This document shows positions 25,646-36,000 of a DNA stretch of 64,000 nucleotides, piece by piece. Numbering within the stretch: position 1 is the first letter of the stretch; each line of letters opens with the position of its first letter. The position numbers and the translations under genes are program-made. This stretch comes from Microbacterium aoyamense (GTDB lineage: Bacteria > Actinomycetota > Actinomycetes > Actinomycetales > Microbacteriaceae): positions 1,116,001 to 1,180,000 of the forward strand of contig NZ_JAKNUT010000001.1 of the NCBI RefSeq assembly GCF_023155855.1, given 5' to 3'. Below the pieces are notes generated by a model that had not been told where the DNA came from, did no database searches, and saw only the letters and a program-made list of their open reading frames with translations.

Positions 25646-26152
25646 TCAGGGGGAGAGGAAATGCGCCGCCGCGACGAGCACGATCCCCACCCCTGCCAGC
25701 ACCATCGACCACCGGATGCAGCGGTATTTGCGCTGGACGACGGCAGACAGCACCAGGAGCTGCTGGTATGTGCGCTCCGGCGGCTGCAGCCCGCGCTCGG
25801 CGAGCGCCTGGGCGACCTCGGCGGGCGAGGTCATGCCCCGCACCTGACCCCAGTACGTGATCGCCCCGGGCCCCGGGCCCTTGCTCAGTCGCGGCCACAC
25901 CGCGAGCGCGGCCGCGACCACCGACGCGCTCGCGGTGAGCGCGCCGACCAGCCACACGGTCAATCCGGCGGCCGGGAGCGCGAGCGGCGACCAGTCGCCC
26001 CCGATCGTCGCGCTCAGCACGATGCTGAAGGCGATCCCGAGGCTGCCGATGAGCAGCGATGCCTTCTGGTCCGCGCGGTCGATCTCGGTCGCGACCTCGT
26101 CGAGCATCTCGGCCGCGAGTGCGGCGGTGGGGTCCTCCTGTGCATCCGTCAT
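25646..26152 (-). CDS. Pycsar effector-like membrane protein (PycTM / DUF5706-like)
   Basis: A 168-residue protein. A helix with RADQKASLL (Asp28, Lys30) leads into a first membrane segment (33-51), a second long hydrophobic hairpin (58-86) and a third (146-166); between them sits a cytoplasmic domain with a short helix-rich stretch (MTSPAEVAQALAERG) and QQLLVLSAVVQRKYRCIRW. The D-x-K-A-x-xL entry helix and helix order resemble PycTM effectors, which disrupt the membrane on binding a cyclic nucleotide. The ATG shares one base with the stop of the giant exported protein (TGATG). A nucleotide cyclase heads the same operon. Family match is from memory, not a search. Confidence 0.6.
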   Translation of the reverse strand: MTDAQEDPTAALAAEMLDEVATEIDRADQKASLLIGSLGIAFSIVLSATIGGDWSPLALPAAGLTVWLVGALTASASVVAAALAVWPRLSKGPGPGAITYWGQVRGMTSPAEVAQALAERGLQPPERTYQQLLVLSAVVQRKYRCIRWSMVLAGVGIVLVAAAHFLSP

Positions 26153-29100
26153 CAGCGCACTCCGAAGGTGAAGGTGAACGACGTGCCGTCGGCGAGGGTG
26201 ACACGGTACGTGTACTTCTTGCCGCCGGCGAGCGACGCGGATCCGATCGAGCCCACCCACAGACCCGTCGCCTTGACGTAGAGCGGTTTGACCGTCGGCA
26301 AGATGTAGAGGATCTCGTTGACCTTCGCCGTCGACGGCAGCGGCACCACCGAGACCTGGGTGATGCTCTTGACGAACCCGCTCGTGCCGATCGGCTTGCC
26401 CGTGCGGTCGCAGGCGGTGAACAGCAGCGGAACAGCCGACAGGCGCAGGAAGACGCTCGTGCCGTCGGCGTTGACGGGCGGCATCATGACACGGTCCTGA
26501 CCGCGCTTGCACGTCGTCGCGGCGGGTGCGGTCACGGAGTAGTTCGCCGCCGCGGATGCCGGATTGCCGGCGACATCGATCGCCGAGCACGACACGGTGT
26601 ACTCGCCGGGAGTGCTCGTCACGGGTGACGTGCACGTCGCCGAGCCGGGAGAGACGCCGGAGCCGGTGTCGGTGGCGTTGGCCGCTGCCGTGGCCGTCTG
26701 ACCGACCTCCACGCGGTTCGGCGTGACGGTCGGCGCGAGGACCGGAGGAGTCTTGTCGACGAGCACCGCGGTCGTCGTGGTGCTCTCGCGGCCCAGCGCG
26801 TCGCGGACGGTGCCCGTGATGACCAGAGGCGTCGCACCCGTGTCGGCGGACACGGTCCGCGCGGGCGGACACGTCGTGACCTCGACACCCGACGTGCACG
26901 TGTACGCGATGGTGACGGCGGAGCGGCTCCACGTGCCCGACGCGTACGTGCCGAGCGCATTCGTCGCGACCGCCGTGATCGTCGGGGGGTCGGGCGTCTT
27001 CACGACGAGCACCGTCGCCCGCGCGTCGCCGCTGACGAGATCGCCGTCGCTCGCAGACGCTTCGACGGTGATGACGTCCTCCGCCTGCGCGTGCTCGGCG
27101 AGCACGAGCGTGTCGGACGTCGCACCCTCGATCCCGGCGCCGTTGCGCAGCCACCGATAGGTGATCACGACGTCATCCCCGTCCTCGTCGCTCGTCGTCG
27201 CATGGGCGGTCAACGTCGACGACAGATCGATGACTTCCGTGTCGGAGGTCACGGTCACCGTCGCCGTCGGCGCACGATTGGGTGGAGCGACATCGAGCAC
27301 GAGCGTCTCGGCGTCGCACGCACCGCCGCGGCAGGCCGTCAGCGTCAGGACCTGCGATCCCGGTTCGGTCGCGACGACGTCGAGTGTCGCGCGGGTCGCG
27401 CCGTCTGCGCCGGGATTGACCGGGACGGCGCCCGTCGCGATGGCGGTGCCGTCGGCGCGCGTCACCGAGAAGGTCGCCGTCAAACGGTCGTCGACGTCGA
27501 CGCCGGTGATGTCGACGGACCGCTGCAGGCGCTCGCCCGCCGTCAGCGGGGCATCCGGTCCCAGGTCGCCGATCACGGGCGCCTCAGCGCCCCACGAGTC
27601 GAGGTGGCCGCGGGCTGTGTCGACGCCGACGTTGCCCGCCGCATCGACGATCTGCAGGAACCAGCGGAACTCGCCGGCGATCGGAATGGCGGCGGACCAG
27701 GCGTCGGTGCCCTTCGTGAGGGGGTACGGCGTCCATTCGGTCGATCCCTTCTCCTGCACCAGAGCGAGGACGGCCGTGACGTCGCTCCCCGTCCCGTCCG
27801 GCCGCACGTCGAGGTACGCGGTCGCGCCGCGGCGCGTCACGTCGGTCGACGCGGCGAACGGCACGATGTCGTCGTCGCTCGCGGCATCCCCGTAGACCAC
27901 GTCGATCGTGAGATCCGTGAACATCTCGTACGTTCCCGTGCCACCCACCCGGGCCTGCGCTCGCGCAGGGGTCACGACGAGCAGGTCCTGCACGCCGTCG
28001 GGCGTCTCCTGCGCGGTGACGTGCGCGAACGTCGAGGGGAATGCGATGTCGGATCGTGTCGCATCGTCCCGGTCGTCGACGCCGACGCTCAGGTCGGCGA
28101 GCGTCGGCGTGAGCTCGTCGGAGAACTGCGACGTGACATCGCGGATGATCGCCCCGCGCGCCTTCGTGCCTTCCGGCGCCGCATCGAGCCGGTAGGTCAG
28201 CTTCGGCAGGACGGGCTCGCCCGCCACGATCGCGAGGGCAACCTCATCACCGTCGGCGACGACATGACTCGTGCCGTCCTCGTCCGACCGGACGGTGAGC
28301 TCGGGGCGGAGGCGAAGGGAAGCGCCCAGCAGGTCGCCCTCGATGTCGCGCGTATCCTCGAGTCCGGCCGGCAGCTCAGGCAGCGGAGCGGACTTCGGCT
28401 CGCCGGTCTGCGCGAGCGTGTACATCGGCAGTCCGTAGTAGACGGCCTGCATGAGCACCTTCTCGTCGTAGCCGCCGTACACGCCGAGCTGAGCGAGGTA
28501 AGCCCGCTTCGCCTGCACGAGCGACTCGCCGGTCGTGAGGTCGCCCTCGTCCGCGGTGACTCCGAGCCAATCCGCGTAGAGACCGAGCAGCCGTTCGCTC
28601 AAGGCGGTCCGGGTGTCACTGGCCAGACCATAGCCCGTGTTGCCGACGAAGCCGGCCGCATCCGAGAACACGTCCACCCAGTCTCGGGCGTCGGGGCCGT
28701 AGTACGCCGCCGGCAGCTGCGATCCGGCGTGGCAGCCGATCGTGAACAGCAGTGAGCCCGCGATGGATGCCGTGTCCGTCACCGATTCCGCGGTGAACAG
28801 GTCGTCGGGCGTGAAGACGTTGTCGGCCGCGTTCGGGATGCCCGGGAGCAGCGCGCGCTCGCTGAAGTGCGCGTTGATCGACACGACCCCTGCCGCGGAA
28901 TCGCCGGCCGGGAACAGTGCATCGGCCACGGCGCTCTTGTCCCACGACGTGCCGAGCGAGTCGTCCGTCGGGTTGCGCCACGCCAGGCCCTCCGTCACGA
29001 GATCCGGCAGCTCCGCCCATGCGCCGTAGCCGCCCGTGAGTGTCGAGTCCGCTTGGAGCACGCCGTCGCTCTGTGCGAAGCGCTCGATCGTCGAGAGGAT

Positions 29101-32100
29101 CTGAGCGGGCTGCTCCGTCAGCCGCCCGAGGGCGACGGACGGCACGTAGAGGGTTCCTCCGACGGTGTCGTAGGCGGAAGCGAGACCGTACGGGTCATCG
29201 GTGAGGATGTGCCGGGTCGCCGCGGCCGCCTGGATCGGCGTCCCACAGGGATCGATCGCGCCGTCGGCGACGGACGGGGGGCATGCCGATCCGTCGGCCT
29301 GTGTCGTGCGCCGCAGCTCGGCGGCGTGGGACTGCTCGCTGTGCTGATCGATGTGCTCGGCGACCGGGGCCATCGGGACGATGTCATCGCCGCCCACCAC
29401 GACGATCGACGTGATCTGCGAAGACCGTGCGCCGACGACGGCGGAGACGTGACGGTTGATCTGCTTCGTCAGCTCGGCGCGCGCCGACATCGAGCACGGG
29501 TCCGAATCGAGCGCGAGCCGCGCAGCACGCACGGACTCCGACGCATCGACCGATATCACCGCGCCGTGCACACCGTTGACTCCGTCCATCGTCGCGAGTG
29601 CGGCGCGAACATCCGCGGCGGACGCCGCGCCCCACGTGTCCCCGAAGCGCTGGGTGTCGACGAGGTAGAGCGTGTTCGTCTCGTCGGTCAGCCCGTCGTC
29701 TGCGCCGAGGACCCCTGGATCGGCGACCTGCGCAGGACTCCACGGCGCGCACCGTGGCCCGGCCGGCTCCTCGAGGTATTGGACGCGCAGCGCGTACAGA
29801 GCGGCACTCGGGTCGCCGTTGCCGCTCGTGACGCGCAGGAGCAGGTCCCCTTCGCCGGACTGCGAGACGTCGGTCTGGACCGAAGCGCTCCCCGTTCCGG
29901 ACATCGACTCCTGATCGAGGAGCACGTGGCCTTCGACCTGCTGGACGGTGTCGGAGCCCGACGTGGCGGGATCGCCCGACAGCCCGGGCGCCTGCTCCGC
30001 CACCCCCGTCCCCGGCGCCGTACCTGCGGTCGGTGTTCCGAGGGAGGTTGTGCTGGTCTCGTCTCGGTAGAGCGCGAGAGCGAGCTGGCCGTCCGTCGCG
30101 TTCGTCGACACCACGAGACGCTCGTCCGCCCGCGGCGGGGTGACCAGGTACCAGTCCTCGTCCGCGGCCGGCCCTTCGGTCGGCTGCCCGTCATCGTCGA
30201 GTCCTCGGTACAGCGGCGAGATCCACTCGTAATAGATCATCCCTTCGGTCAGGCGCGTCGGGCCGTCGAGGTCCTCCACCCATTCGCCGTCCACGCGGTT
30301 GCGCCCGGCGACGTCGAGCCCGTCGAGCGGCATGCCGTAGAAGAGGGAATCCGACGCCGTCTTCTCGCCGACGCGGAGGGTGGCGGTCGAGGCGCCGTCT
30401 CCGGGCGTCGAGGTGATCGTGAATGTGGTGTCGACGTTCACGACCGTTCCGGATCGGACGTCGCCCAGCGGGAATCGCGCCTCGGAGCGGAACGTCGAGT
30501 ACTCCGATCCGCGGACGAAGTCCGTGTCGCGCTTGTCGGACCGCGTCGGGCCCGACCCGTCACGATGGATCGGGTTGCTCGGGCTGGTGCCGGCCGGCAT
30601 GAGGAGTTCGGCGACCGCCTGCGGGAAGTCGATCGACTCGCCGGGGGCGGCGTCGAACGTGTACCGGAACCGCACGAGGTGGTTGCAGGTCAGGTTGGCG
30701 CACTCCCAGGACGAGATCGATTCGGCCTGCGCAGCGTCGAGGGCGGTGGGAGAGATCTGCTCCCACGGATAGCTCGCTCGATCGAGGAGCGCTGCGAGCA
30801 CGTCGCCGAGCACGATGGACGACGGGACGGCCGCTGCGAGGTCAGCGGCCGTGATGCCTGGCCTCGCGAGTCCCGCCGCGACCGCCGTGCCGACCGTCCC
30901 GGTCAACGGTCCGGTGAACAGAGCACCGGCATTCGAGAGCGCGGCGAGGTCGAGCTCGCCCAGGACCGTGCCGTCCAGCAGCAGATCGTCGAGGTCGAAG
31001 ACGTCGAGGTTCGTCGCGGCGATCGGAAGGGATGCGAGAGGAACGCGCTCGACGCCCGTCTGCGAGATGTCGACGCCGGCATAGTCGAGTTCGGCGAGCT
31101 CGGTGTCGTCGACGACCGTGACGTCGACCCCCTGCGCGGCGACGACCGCCTGCCAGTCGGCGACCGGATCGTCGCTCGGGCCGATGCGCACCTCCGACAG
31201 GGGCGCGGCTCCGAGCACCAGTGCGCCGAGGGTGAGTGCGCCGATCCCGCTGGCCTCGAGATCGATGTCCTCGAGGGTGAGATCAAGGATGCGCTGCGCC
31301 GCGACACGCGCTTCAGGGGGCGCGGCGGCATCGGCGACCGTCGCTTCCGCCCAGTCCAGCACTTCGCCGAGCGTCAGAGTCAACGGGGAAGCGTTCTCGA
31401 ACGGCGTTGCCACCAGCAGCTCGGCCCAGCCTCCCGGGATGTCGGTCTTGTGGATGGGGGTCTTGTGGATCGGGGCCTTGTGAATGGGGGTCTTGTGGAT
31501 CGGGGTCTTGTGAATGGGAGTCTTGTGGATCGGGGTCTTGTGAATGGGGGTCTTGTGGATCGGAGCGTTCGCCAGCGCCGAGCCGTAGTCGCGGATCGTC
31601 GCCGACGAGATCTCGGCGGTGTCGAAGGACGTCATGAAGCTCGGCGGGTCGGTCAGTCCGATGACCGAGCTCACGGCGAGTCCCTCGTTGGTATGGCGAT
31701 CGACCGCGTTCACCTCGGATGATGCCGCCGGCTCCGGGGCGTCGAGGTCCGCGGTGAAGGCGACGGTGCGCCCCGATGCGGAGACGCTGGGATCGCTCCC
31801 CTCGCCGATCTCGTCGACCTCAGCGGGAGCGTAGGTGTCGCACACGATGGTGTCGGTCGCCGATGCGGTCCAGGCTGCACGCCAGATCGGCGTCGCCAGT
31901 CGGACGACGGGCTTGTCAAGGGCGACGGGCTGAGCGGCGGTGCTCGGCTGCGTCGATGACCACGCGACCGTCGAACCGTCGGCCGAAAGGTCGATGTCCG
32001 TGATGGACCCGTTCGCCCAGTACTCCCCGGGAGCGACCATCACGCCGAAGAACAGCTCCTCGGTGAGGAAGCTCATCGCGGTGATCCCCCCGCTTCCGCA

Positions 32101-33012
32101 CCCGGTTCCGCTCTCCGCGGCCACGACGACCGAGCCGGTCGCGTCGATCGCGCTCGCCGTCGTGTATCGGCCGAGGTTCTTCGTGGTGGAGAGATCGGAG
32201 ACGCGGGCACGGGTCAGCCACCCACCCGCAGGACGACCGGGGATGGGATCGATGTACGTCGACCGGTACAGCAGGAATCGACCATTGCCGCTGATCGCCG
32301 TGTCGCCGTTGTCACCCTCCCGATCCGCCGTCGCCGATCGCAGCGAGACGGTCGTGTACGCGCCGTCGCCGTCGGCGTCCCGGTCGGCGACGATGACGTC
32401 CGACGAGCCGTCGGCGTCGCCCGCGACGAGGTTCGTCGCCCGGGACGTGAACACGATCCATTGCCCGTCGTCGCTGATGTCCGCGCCGAACGAGTCGCCG
32501 TCGGGTGTCACACCCGCGGGGGCGAGGAGCGTCGTGGTGCCCAGAAGCGTGTCCCGCACGTAGATGTTCGACGCCCCGCCGGCTGCTCCGGTCGGGACGA
32601 GATCCCCGGCGCGGCTCGTGAACGCGATGAATCGTCCGTCCGCGCTCGTCGTGGGTTCGAAGCTCGCGCCGTCGCCGGCGGTGTCGGCGCCATCCGCAAC
32701 GCTGATGAGTTCGGGCGGTCCTGAGAACGGGTCGCTCGACCCTTCCACGGCGGAGGAGACGTACACATCGGTCACGCCGTTCGTGTCGAGAGGCGAGAGC
32801 GCCTCCGTCGACGTGAACGCGACGTGCTGGCCATCGGAGCTGAGGCTCGGCTCGTGCGATACGCCCTGATCCGCGCGCGACACGGAGAACGACTCCGGAT
32901 CGTCGACCGCCGCAGCAGCAGGACCGGTCGTGGGAACGGCGACGAGGCCCGCGATGAGGAGGGCGGCGACGGCACCGAGGGCGAGGGGTGGACGGAGAGC
33001 GGAGGCGTTCAT
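26152..33012 (-). CDS. giant exported protein: PD40 propeller, PIHKT repeats, C25/caspase-like domain, Ig-like domains
   Basis: A 2286-residue protein with a signal peptide (1-35, ending GPAAAAV). Residues about 40-460 hold PD40/TolB-type beta-propeller strands (SLSSDGQHVAFTS, TTSADGRFIAFTS, DISDDGQWIVFTS). Residues 484-523 are eight PIHKT pentads. A Leu/Asp-rich region follows, then from about 1180 to 1510 a C25 (gingipain)/caspase-like domain with SIVVVGGDDIVPM, a candidate catalytic His1382 (INAHFSER) and Cys1427 (FTIGCHAGSQ). The remaining 700 residues are Ig/PKD-like beta domains (EDGDDVVITYRWLRN, VVDAAGNVG) and a final GGKKYTYRVTLADGTSFTF module. No LPXTG or C-terminal anchor is seen. 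TGATG overlaps with both neighbours imply coupled translation. Confidence 0.8.
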   Translation of the reverse strand: MNASALRPPLALGAVAALLIAGLVAVPTTGPAAAAVDDPESFSVSRADQGVSHEPSLSSDGQHVAFTSTEALSPLDTNGVTDVYVSSAVEGSSDPFSGPPELISVADGADTAGDGASFEPTTSADGRFIAFTSRAGDLVPTGAAGGASNIYVRDTLLGTTTLLAPAGVTPDGDSFGADISDDGQWIVFTSRATNLVAGDADGSSDVIVADRDADGDGAYTTVSLRSATADREGDNGDTAISGNGRFLLYRSTYIDPIPGRPAGGWLTRARVSDLSTTKNLGRYTTASAIDATGSVVVAAESGTGCGSGGITAMSFLTEELFFGVMVAPGEYWANGSITDIDLSADGSTVAWSSTQPSTAAQPVALDKPVVRLATPIWRAAWTASATDTIVCDTYAPAEVDEIGEGSDPSVSASGRTVAFTADLDAPEPAASSEVNAVDRHTNEGLAVSSVIGLTDPPSFMTSFDTAEISSATIRDYGSALANAPIHKTPIHKTPIHKTPIHKTPIHKTPIHKAPIHKTPIHKTDIPGGWAELLVATPFENASPLTLTLGEVLDWAEATVADAAAPPEARVAAQRILDLTLEDIDLEASGIGALTLGALVLGAAPLSEVRIGPSDDPVADWQAVVAAQGVDVTVVDDTELAELDYAGVDISQTGVERVPLASLPIAATNLDVFDLDDLLLDGTVLGELDLAALSNAGALFTGPLTGTVGTAVAAGLARPGITAADLAAAVPSSIVLGDVLAALLDRASYPWEQISPTALDAAQAESISSWECANLTCNHLVRFRYTFDAAPGESIDFPQAVAELLMPAGTSPSNPIHRDGSGPTRSDKRDTDFVRGSEYSTFRSEARFPLGDVRSGTVVNVDTTFTITSTPGDGASTATLRVGEKTASDSLFYGMPLDGLDVAGRNRVDGEWVEDLDGPTRLTEGMIYYEWISPLYRGLDDDGQPTEGPAADEDWYLVTPPRADERLVVSTNATDGQLALALYRDETSTTSLGTPTAGTAPGTGVAEQAPGLSGDPATSGSDTVQQVEGHVLLDQESMSGTGSASVQTDVSQSGEGDLLLRVTSGNGDPSAALYALRVQYLEEPAGPRCAPWSPAQVADPGVLGADDGLTDETNTLYLVDTQRFGDTWGAASAADVRAALATMDGVNGVHGAVISVDASESVRAARLALDSDPCSMSARAELTKQINRHVSAVVGARSSQITSIVVVGGDDIVPMAPVAEHIDQHSEQSHAAELRRTTQADGSACPPSVADGAIDPCGTPIQAAAATRHILTDDPYGLASAYDTVGGTLYVPSVALGRLTEQPAQILSTIERFAQSDGVLQADSTLTGGYGAWAELPDLVTEGLAWRNPTDDSLGTSWDKSAVADALFPAGDSAAGVVSINAHFSERALLPGIPNAADNVFTPDDLFTAESVTDTASIAGSLLFTIGCHAGSQLPAAYYGPDARDWVDVFSDAAGFVGNTGYGLASDTRTALSERLLGLYADWLGVTADEGDLTTGESLVQAKRAYLAQLGVYGGYDEKVLMQAVYYGLPMYTLAQTGEPKSAPLPELPAGLEDTRDIEGDLLGASLRLRPELTVRSDEDGTSHVVADGDEVALAIVAGEPVLPKLTYRLDAAPEGTKARGAIIRDVTSQFSDELTPTLADLSVGVDDRDDATRSDIAFPSTFAHVTAQETPDGVQDLLVVTPARAQARVGGTGTYEMFTDLTIDVVYGDAASDDDIVPFAASTDVTRRGATAYLDVRPDGTGSDVTAVLALVQEKGSTEWTPYPLTKGTDAWSAAIPIAGEFRWFLQIVDAAGNVGVDTARGHLDSWGAEAPVIGDLGPDAPLTAGERLQRSVDITGVDVDDRLTATFSVTRADGTAIATGAVPVNPGADGATRATLDVVATEPGSQVLTLTACRGGACDAETLVLDVAPPNRAPTATVTVTSDTEVIDLSSTLTAHATTSDEDGDDVVITYRWLRNGAGIEGATSDTLVLAEHAQAEDVITVEASASDGDLVSGDARATVLVVKTPDPPTITAVATNALGTYASGTWSRSAVTIAYTCTSGVEVTTCPPARTVSADTGATPLVITGTVRDALGRESTTTTAVLVDKTPPVLAPTVTPNRVEVGQTATAAANATDTGSGVSPGSATCTSPVTSTPGEYTVSCSAIDVAGNPASAAANYSVTAPAATTCKRGQDRVMMPPVNADGTSVFLRLSAVPLLFTACDRTGKPIGTSGFVKSITQVSVVPLPSTAKVNEILYILPTVKPLYVKATGLWVGSIGSASLAGGKKYTYRVTLADGTSFTFTFGVR
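31444..31563 (-). repeat. eight tandem 15-bp repeats encoding PIHKT
   Basis: Eight head-to-tail 15-base units in frame inside the giant protein, encoding Pro-Ile-His-Lys-Thr (one unit ends in Ala). Third-position differences are small (CCC/CCG, ATC/ATT), so the array is young or kept uniform by slippage. A His and a Lys recur every five residues. Confidence 0.95.
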
Positions 33013-36000
33013 CAGGAGACCACTTCTTCGTGCGTCGGGTGGGCGATAGGGGATGGCGCGGTGGAGTCGAGGAGCGCGGGGATATCGGCCACCCCGAGCT
33101 CCTTGAGGATCGTCTCGGCTTCGGCGCGCAGGAGGGCGCCGGTCGAACCGGTCAGGCGCGCCGTCTGCGCGAGGCACAGCGCGCGCTCGAAGAGGGTGGA
33201 GCCCGCGGCATCCACCGCCTTCTTGCTCAACGTGAGGGCGAGGCCGTCATCGCCCTGGCTCTCGGCCAAGCGCGCCCGATGGCGCAGGAGTTGACTGCCG
33301 AGGATGCCCTCCTCGCCGACGGCCGGCTCGACGGCGGCGATCGCCCCGCGTGCGGCCTCGGTCTCTCCGAGGTCCAGGAGGGCTTCGATGCGCCGCACCC
33401 GGACGTCGAGCACCGACTCCGTCTCACCGAGCTCGTCGAACTGCCGTGCCGCGGCGTCGAAGGAGGCGATGGCGCCGCGCGGGTCGCCCTCGCGCAGGAG
33501 CGCCCTTCCCTGGAAGCCCTCGACGAATGCGACGAGATACGTGTCGGCCGCCGCATCGAAGACGCGGGCCGCGCGTCGCAGCAGCGGACGCGCGAGGTCG
33601 ATCTTGCCCTGATCGATCAGGATCTCGGCGGTGTTCGCGGCGTCGATCGCCGCGCCCACCGTATGACCGGCGGCCTCTGACGCGTCCTGCGCGCGGGAGT
33701 AGAGGGATGCCGCGGCCGACCACGCCCCGCGGAAGTACGCGCGGATTCCGATGAGCGTCAGCACCTTCGAGGCGGAGATCGCATCTCCCAGCTCTTCGTA
33801 GAGATCGAGCGCCTTCTGCAGGTGCACCATCGCATCGTCGCCGTCGATCTCACTCGCGGCGATGTCGTGGTAGCGGTAGGCGTCCGCGAGCACGCCTTTC
33901 GCCTCAGCGCTGTCGGCGTGGCCTTCGAGCAGCTCGATGGCCTCGCGGCTGAGGTGGAGCAGGTCGCTCCACCTCGACTGACGCATGCGCATGGCTGCGT
34001 CGACGACGAGGATCCTCGCCTCGAGAGTGCGCCCGGATTCGCCTGCGGAACGCGCCGCACGCCGCGCCCGGCGCAGTACCGCCCCCGCTTCGACGGGCCT
34101 TCCGAGGTGATTGAGGCTGTGTGCGCGCTCGCAGTCGATGCGCGCCCGCACCAGCGGCGAGTCCGCGAGGCGTCGTGCTTCATCCAGGGCATCGATCGCC
34201 TCGACGGTGCGTCCGCATCGGTAGCAGGCGCTCGCGAGCAGCTCGCAGAGGTCTCTGAGCGCGGCGCGCGGCGCACGCGCCCGCCGCGTCGCCGCGACGG
34301 CGGCGCGATAGGACGCGACGGCGTCCTCCATCGCGTGCGCGCGCTCGGCCGCCTCAGCGTTGCGGCGCGCCGCATCGGCCGCCGCCAGCCAGTCGCCGTT
34401 CGCCTCGAAATGGACGGCCAGCATCGCGTCGGCGGCGCCGGCGGCCAGGGCGGGGTCCGCCGCGATCGCCTTCGCGGCGACCGCATGCAGCCGCCGTCGC
34501 TCTTGGAAGGCGAGCTGATCGTAGGCGACATCCCGGTACAGCTCGCTGCGGAACGCGATCGTGGATCCCGCGCCCGCGTCATCCAGCCGCAGGATCTCGC
34601 CGAGCGGGTCGGACTCGGTGAACTCCACCGCACCGACGCACTGCTCGAACAGGGCACGCGGCACCCGCAGGCCCAGGACCGCGGTCGCGCGCACGATATG
34701 CCGGTCGTGCTCGCTCAAGCCGTCGATGCGCTCGCCGATGAGCTCGTCGAGAGTCCGCGGTTCGTCGTCGTCGGCGCCGGTCGCGGCGAGCTCGACGAGG
34801 TACAGCGGGTTTCCTCCCGCTCTTTCCAGGATGCGCGCGAGGTCGGCGGGATGCGGCGACCGCCCCATCACGGACTCGACGAGCATCGTGGCGTCCTCGT
34901 CGCTCAGGGGACCGAGCCCGATCGTGTCCGCGTCCTCGCCGGCCACGTCGGACGTCGCGGCGCTCTCGCGGCGCAGGACCACGGCGCGCCCCCCGGGGCT
35001 CGGCAGCACGACGCCGACCGCGGCGGCCGACGCGGCGTCGATCCACTGCGCATCGTCGACGACGATGACGCTGTCGGGTGGCAGAGCGGCACCCAGCACT
35101 TCGCCCAGCACCGCGTGGGCGCGTTCCACGCGGTATGCGTCGTCGAGCGCGCGCACCGCGGGACTCTCCGCGCAGTCGGCGCCGATCATGTCGGCCAGGA
35201 GCCCCGCCCACGGAAGCAGATCCGGCGTGAGTGCGCGCAGACGATGCTCGAGCGTACGGCCGGCTTCGGCCGGTGAAGCTTCGGCCGGGATTCCGAGGAG
35301 CGGGCGCAGCAGACCGCGCAGCGCGCCGTACGCGGTGCCCGCCGCGAACCGGTCGCCGGTGATCCGCAGGACGGCCCGATCGGCGAAGACCTCGTCGATG
35401 AGTGACGTCTTGCCGATTCCTGCGGGACCCGTGACAGTCACGATCACGGATGGCGAGTCGGTGTCGCGTCGGATGGACAGCTGCGCGATCTGCTCGTCGC
35501 GGCCGACGAACGGGGACTCGGCCGGCGCACGCCTCATCCGTTCACCGACTGCAGCGACGGTGGCGATGGCGATCGGCTTGCTCTTGCCTTTGACCGTGAT
35601 CTCGCGCGCGTCCTCGGCCGTCACCTGCACGCGCGCCCGCGCAGCGACCTCGCGCGTCACCACGACGGTTCCCTCGGGCGCGTGGGAGGTCAGTCTGGCG
35701 GCGAGGTTCGTCGTATCGCCCATGGTGGTGTACGTCTGACGGAAGGGGGCCCCGACGAAGCCCGCGAAGACGCGTCCGGCCGCCGCCCCTGCCTTGATGT
35801 CGAACCGCGTGTCCGTCGCGACGATCCGATGCAGCGCCGTCACGAGGCTCCCCTCGGGATCCTCGACGGCACGAGGGGCGCCGGCCGTGAGGAAGTACCG
35901 GAAACCCCCGCGGCCGGGGTCGATGTCGAGAAGCGTCGTGCCTGTCGCCTCGACTGCCGCCTCGACGGCTGCCGTGAGCGCGTCGATCTCGTCGAGAACG

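Noticed and set aside
31444..31563. Tandem 15-bp repeats as a CRISPR array or satellite
   Set aside because: There are no spacers, the units abut exactly, and the reading frame of the giant gene passes through them as PIHKT pentads.
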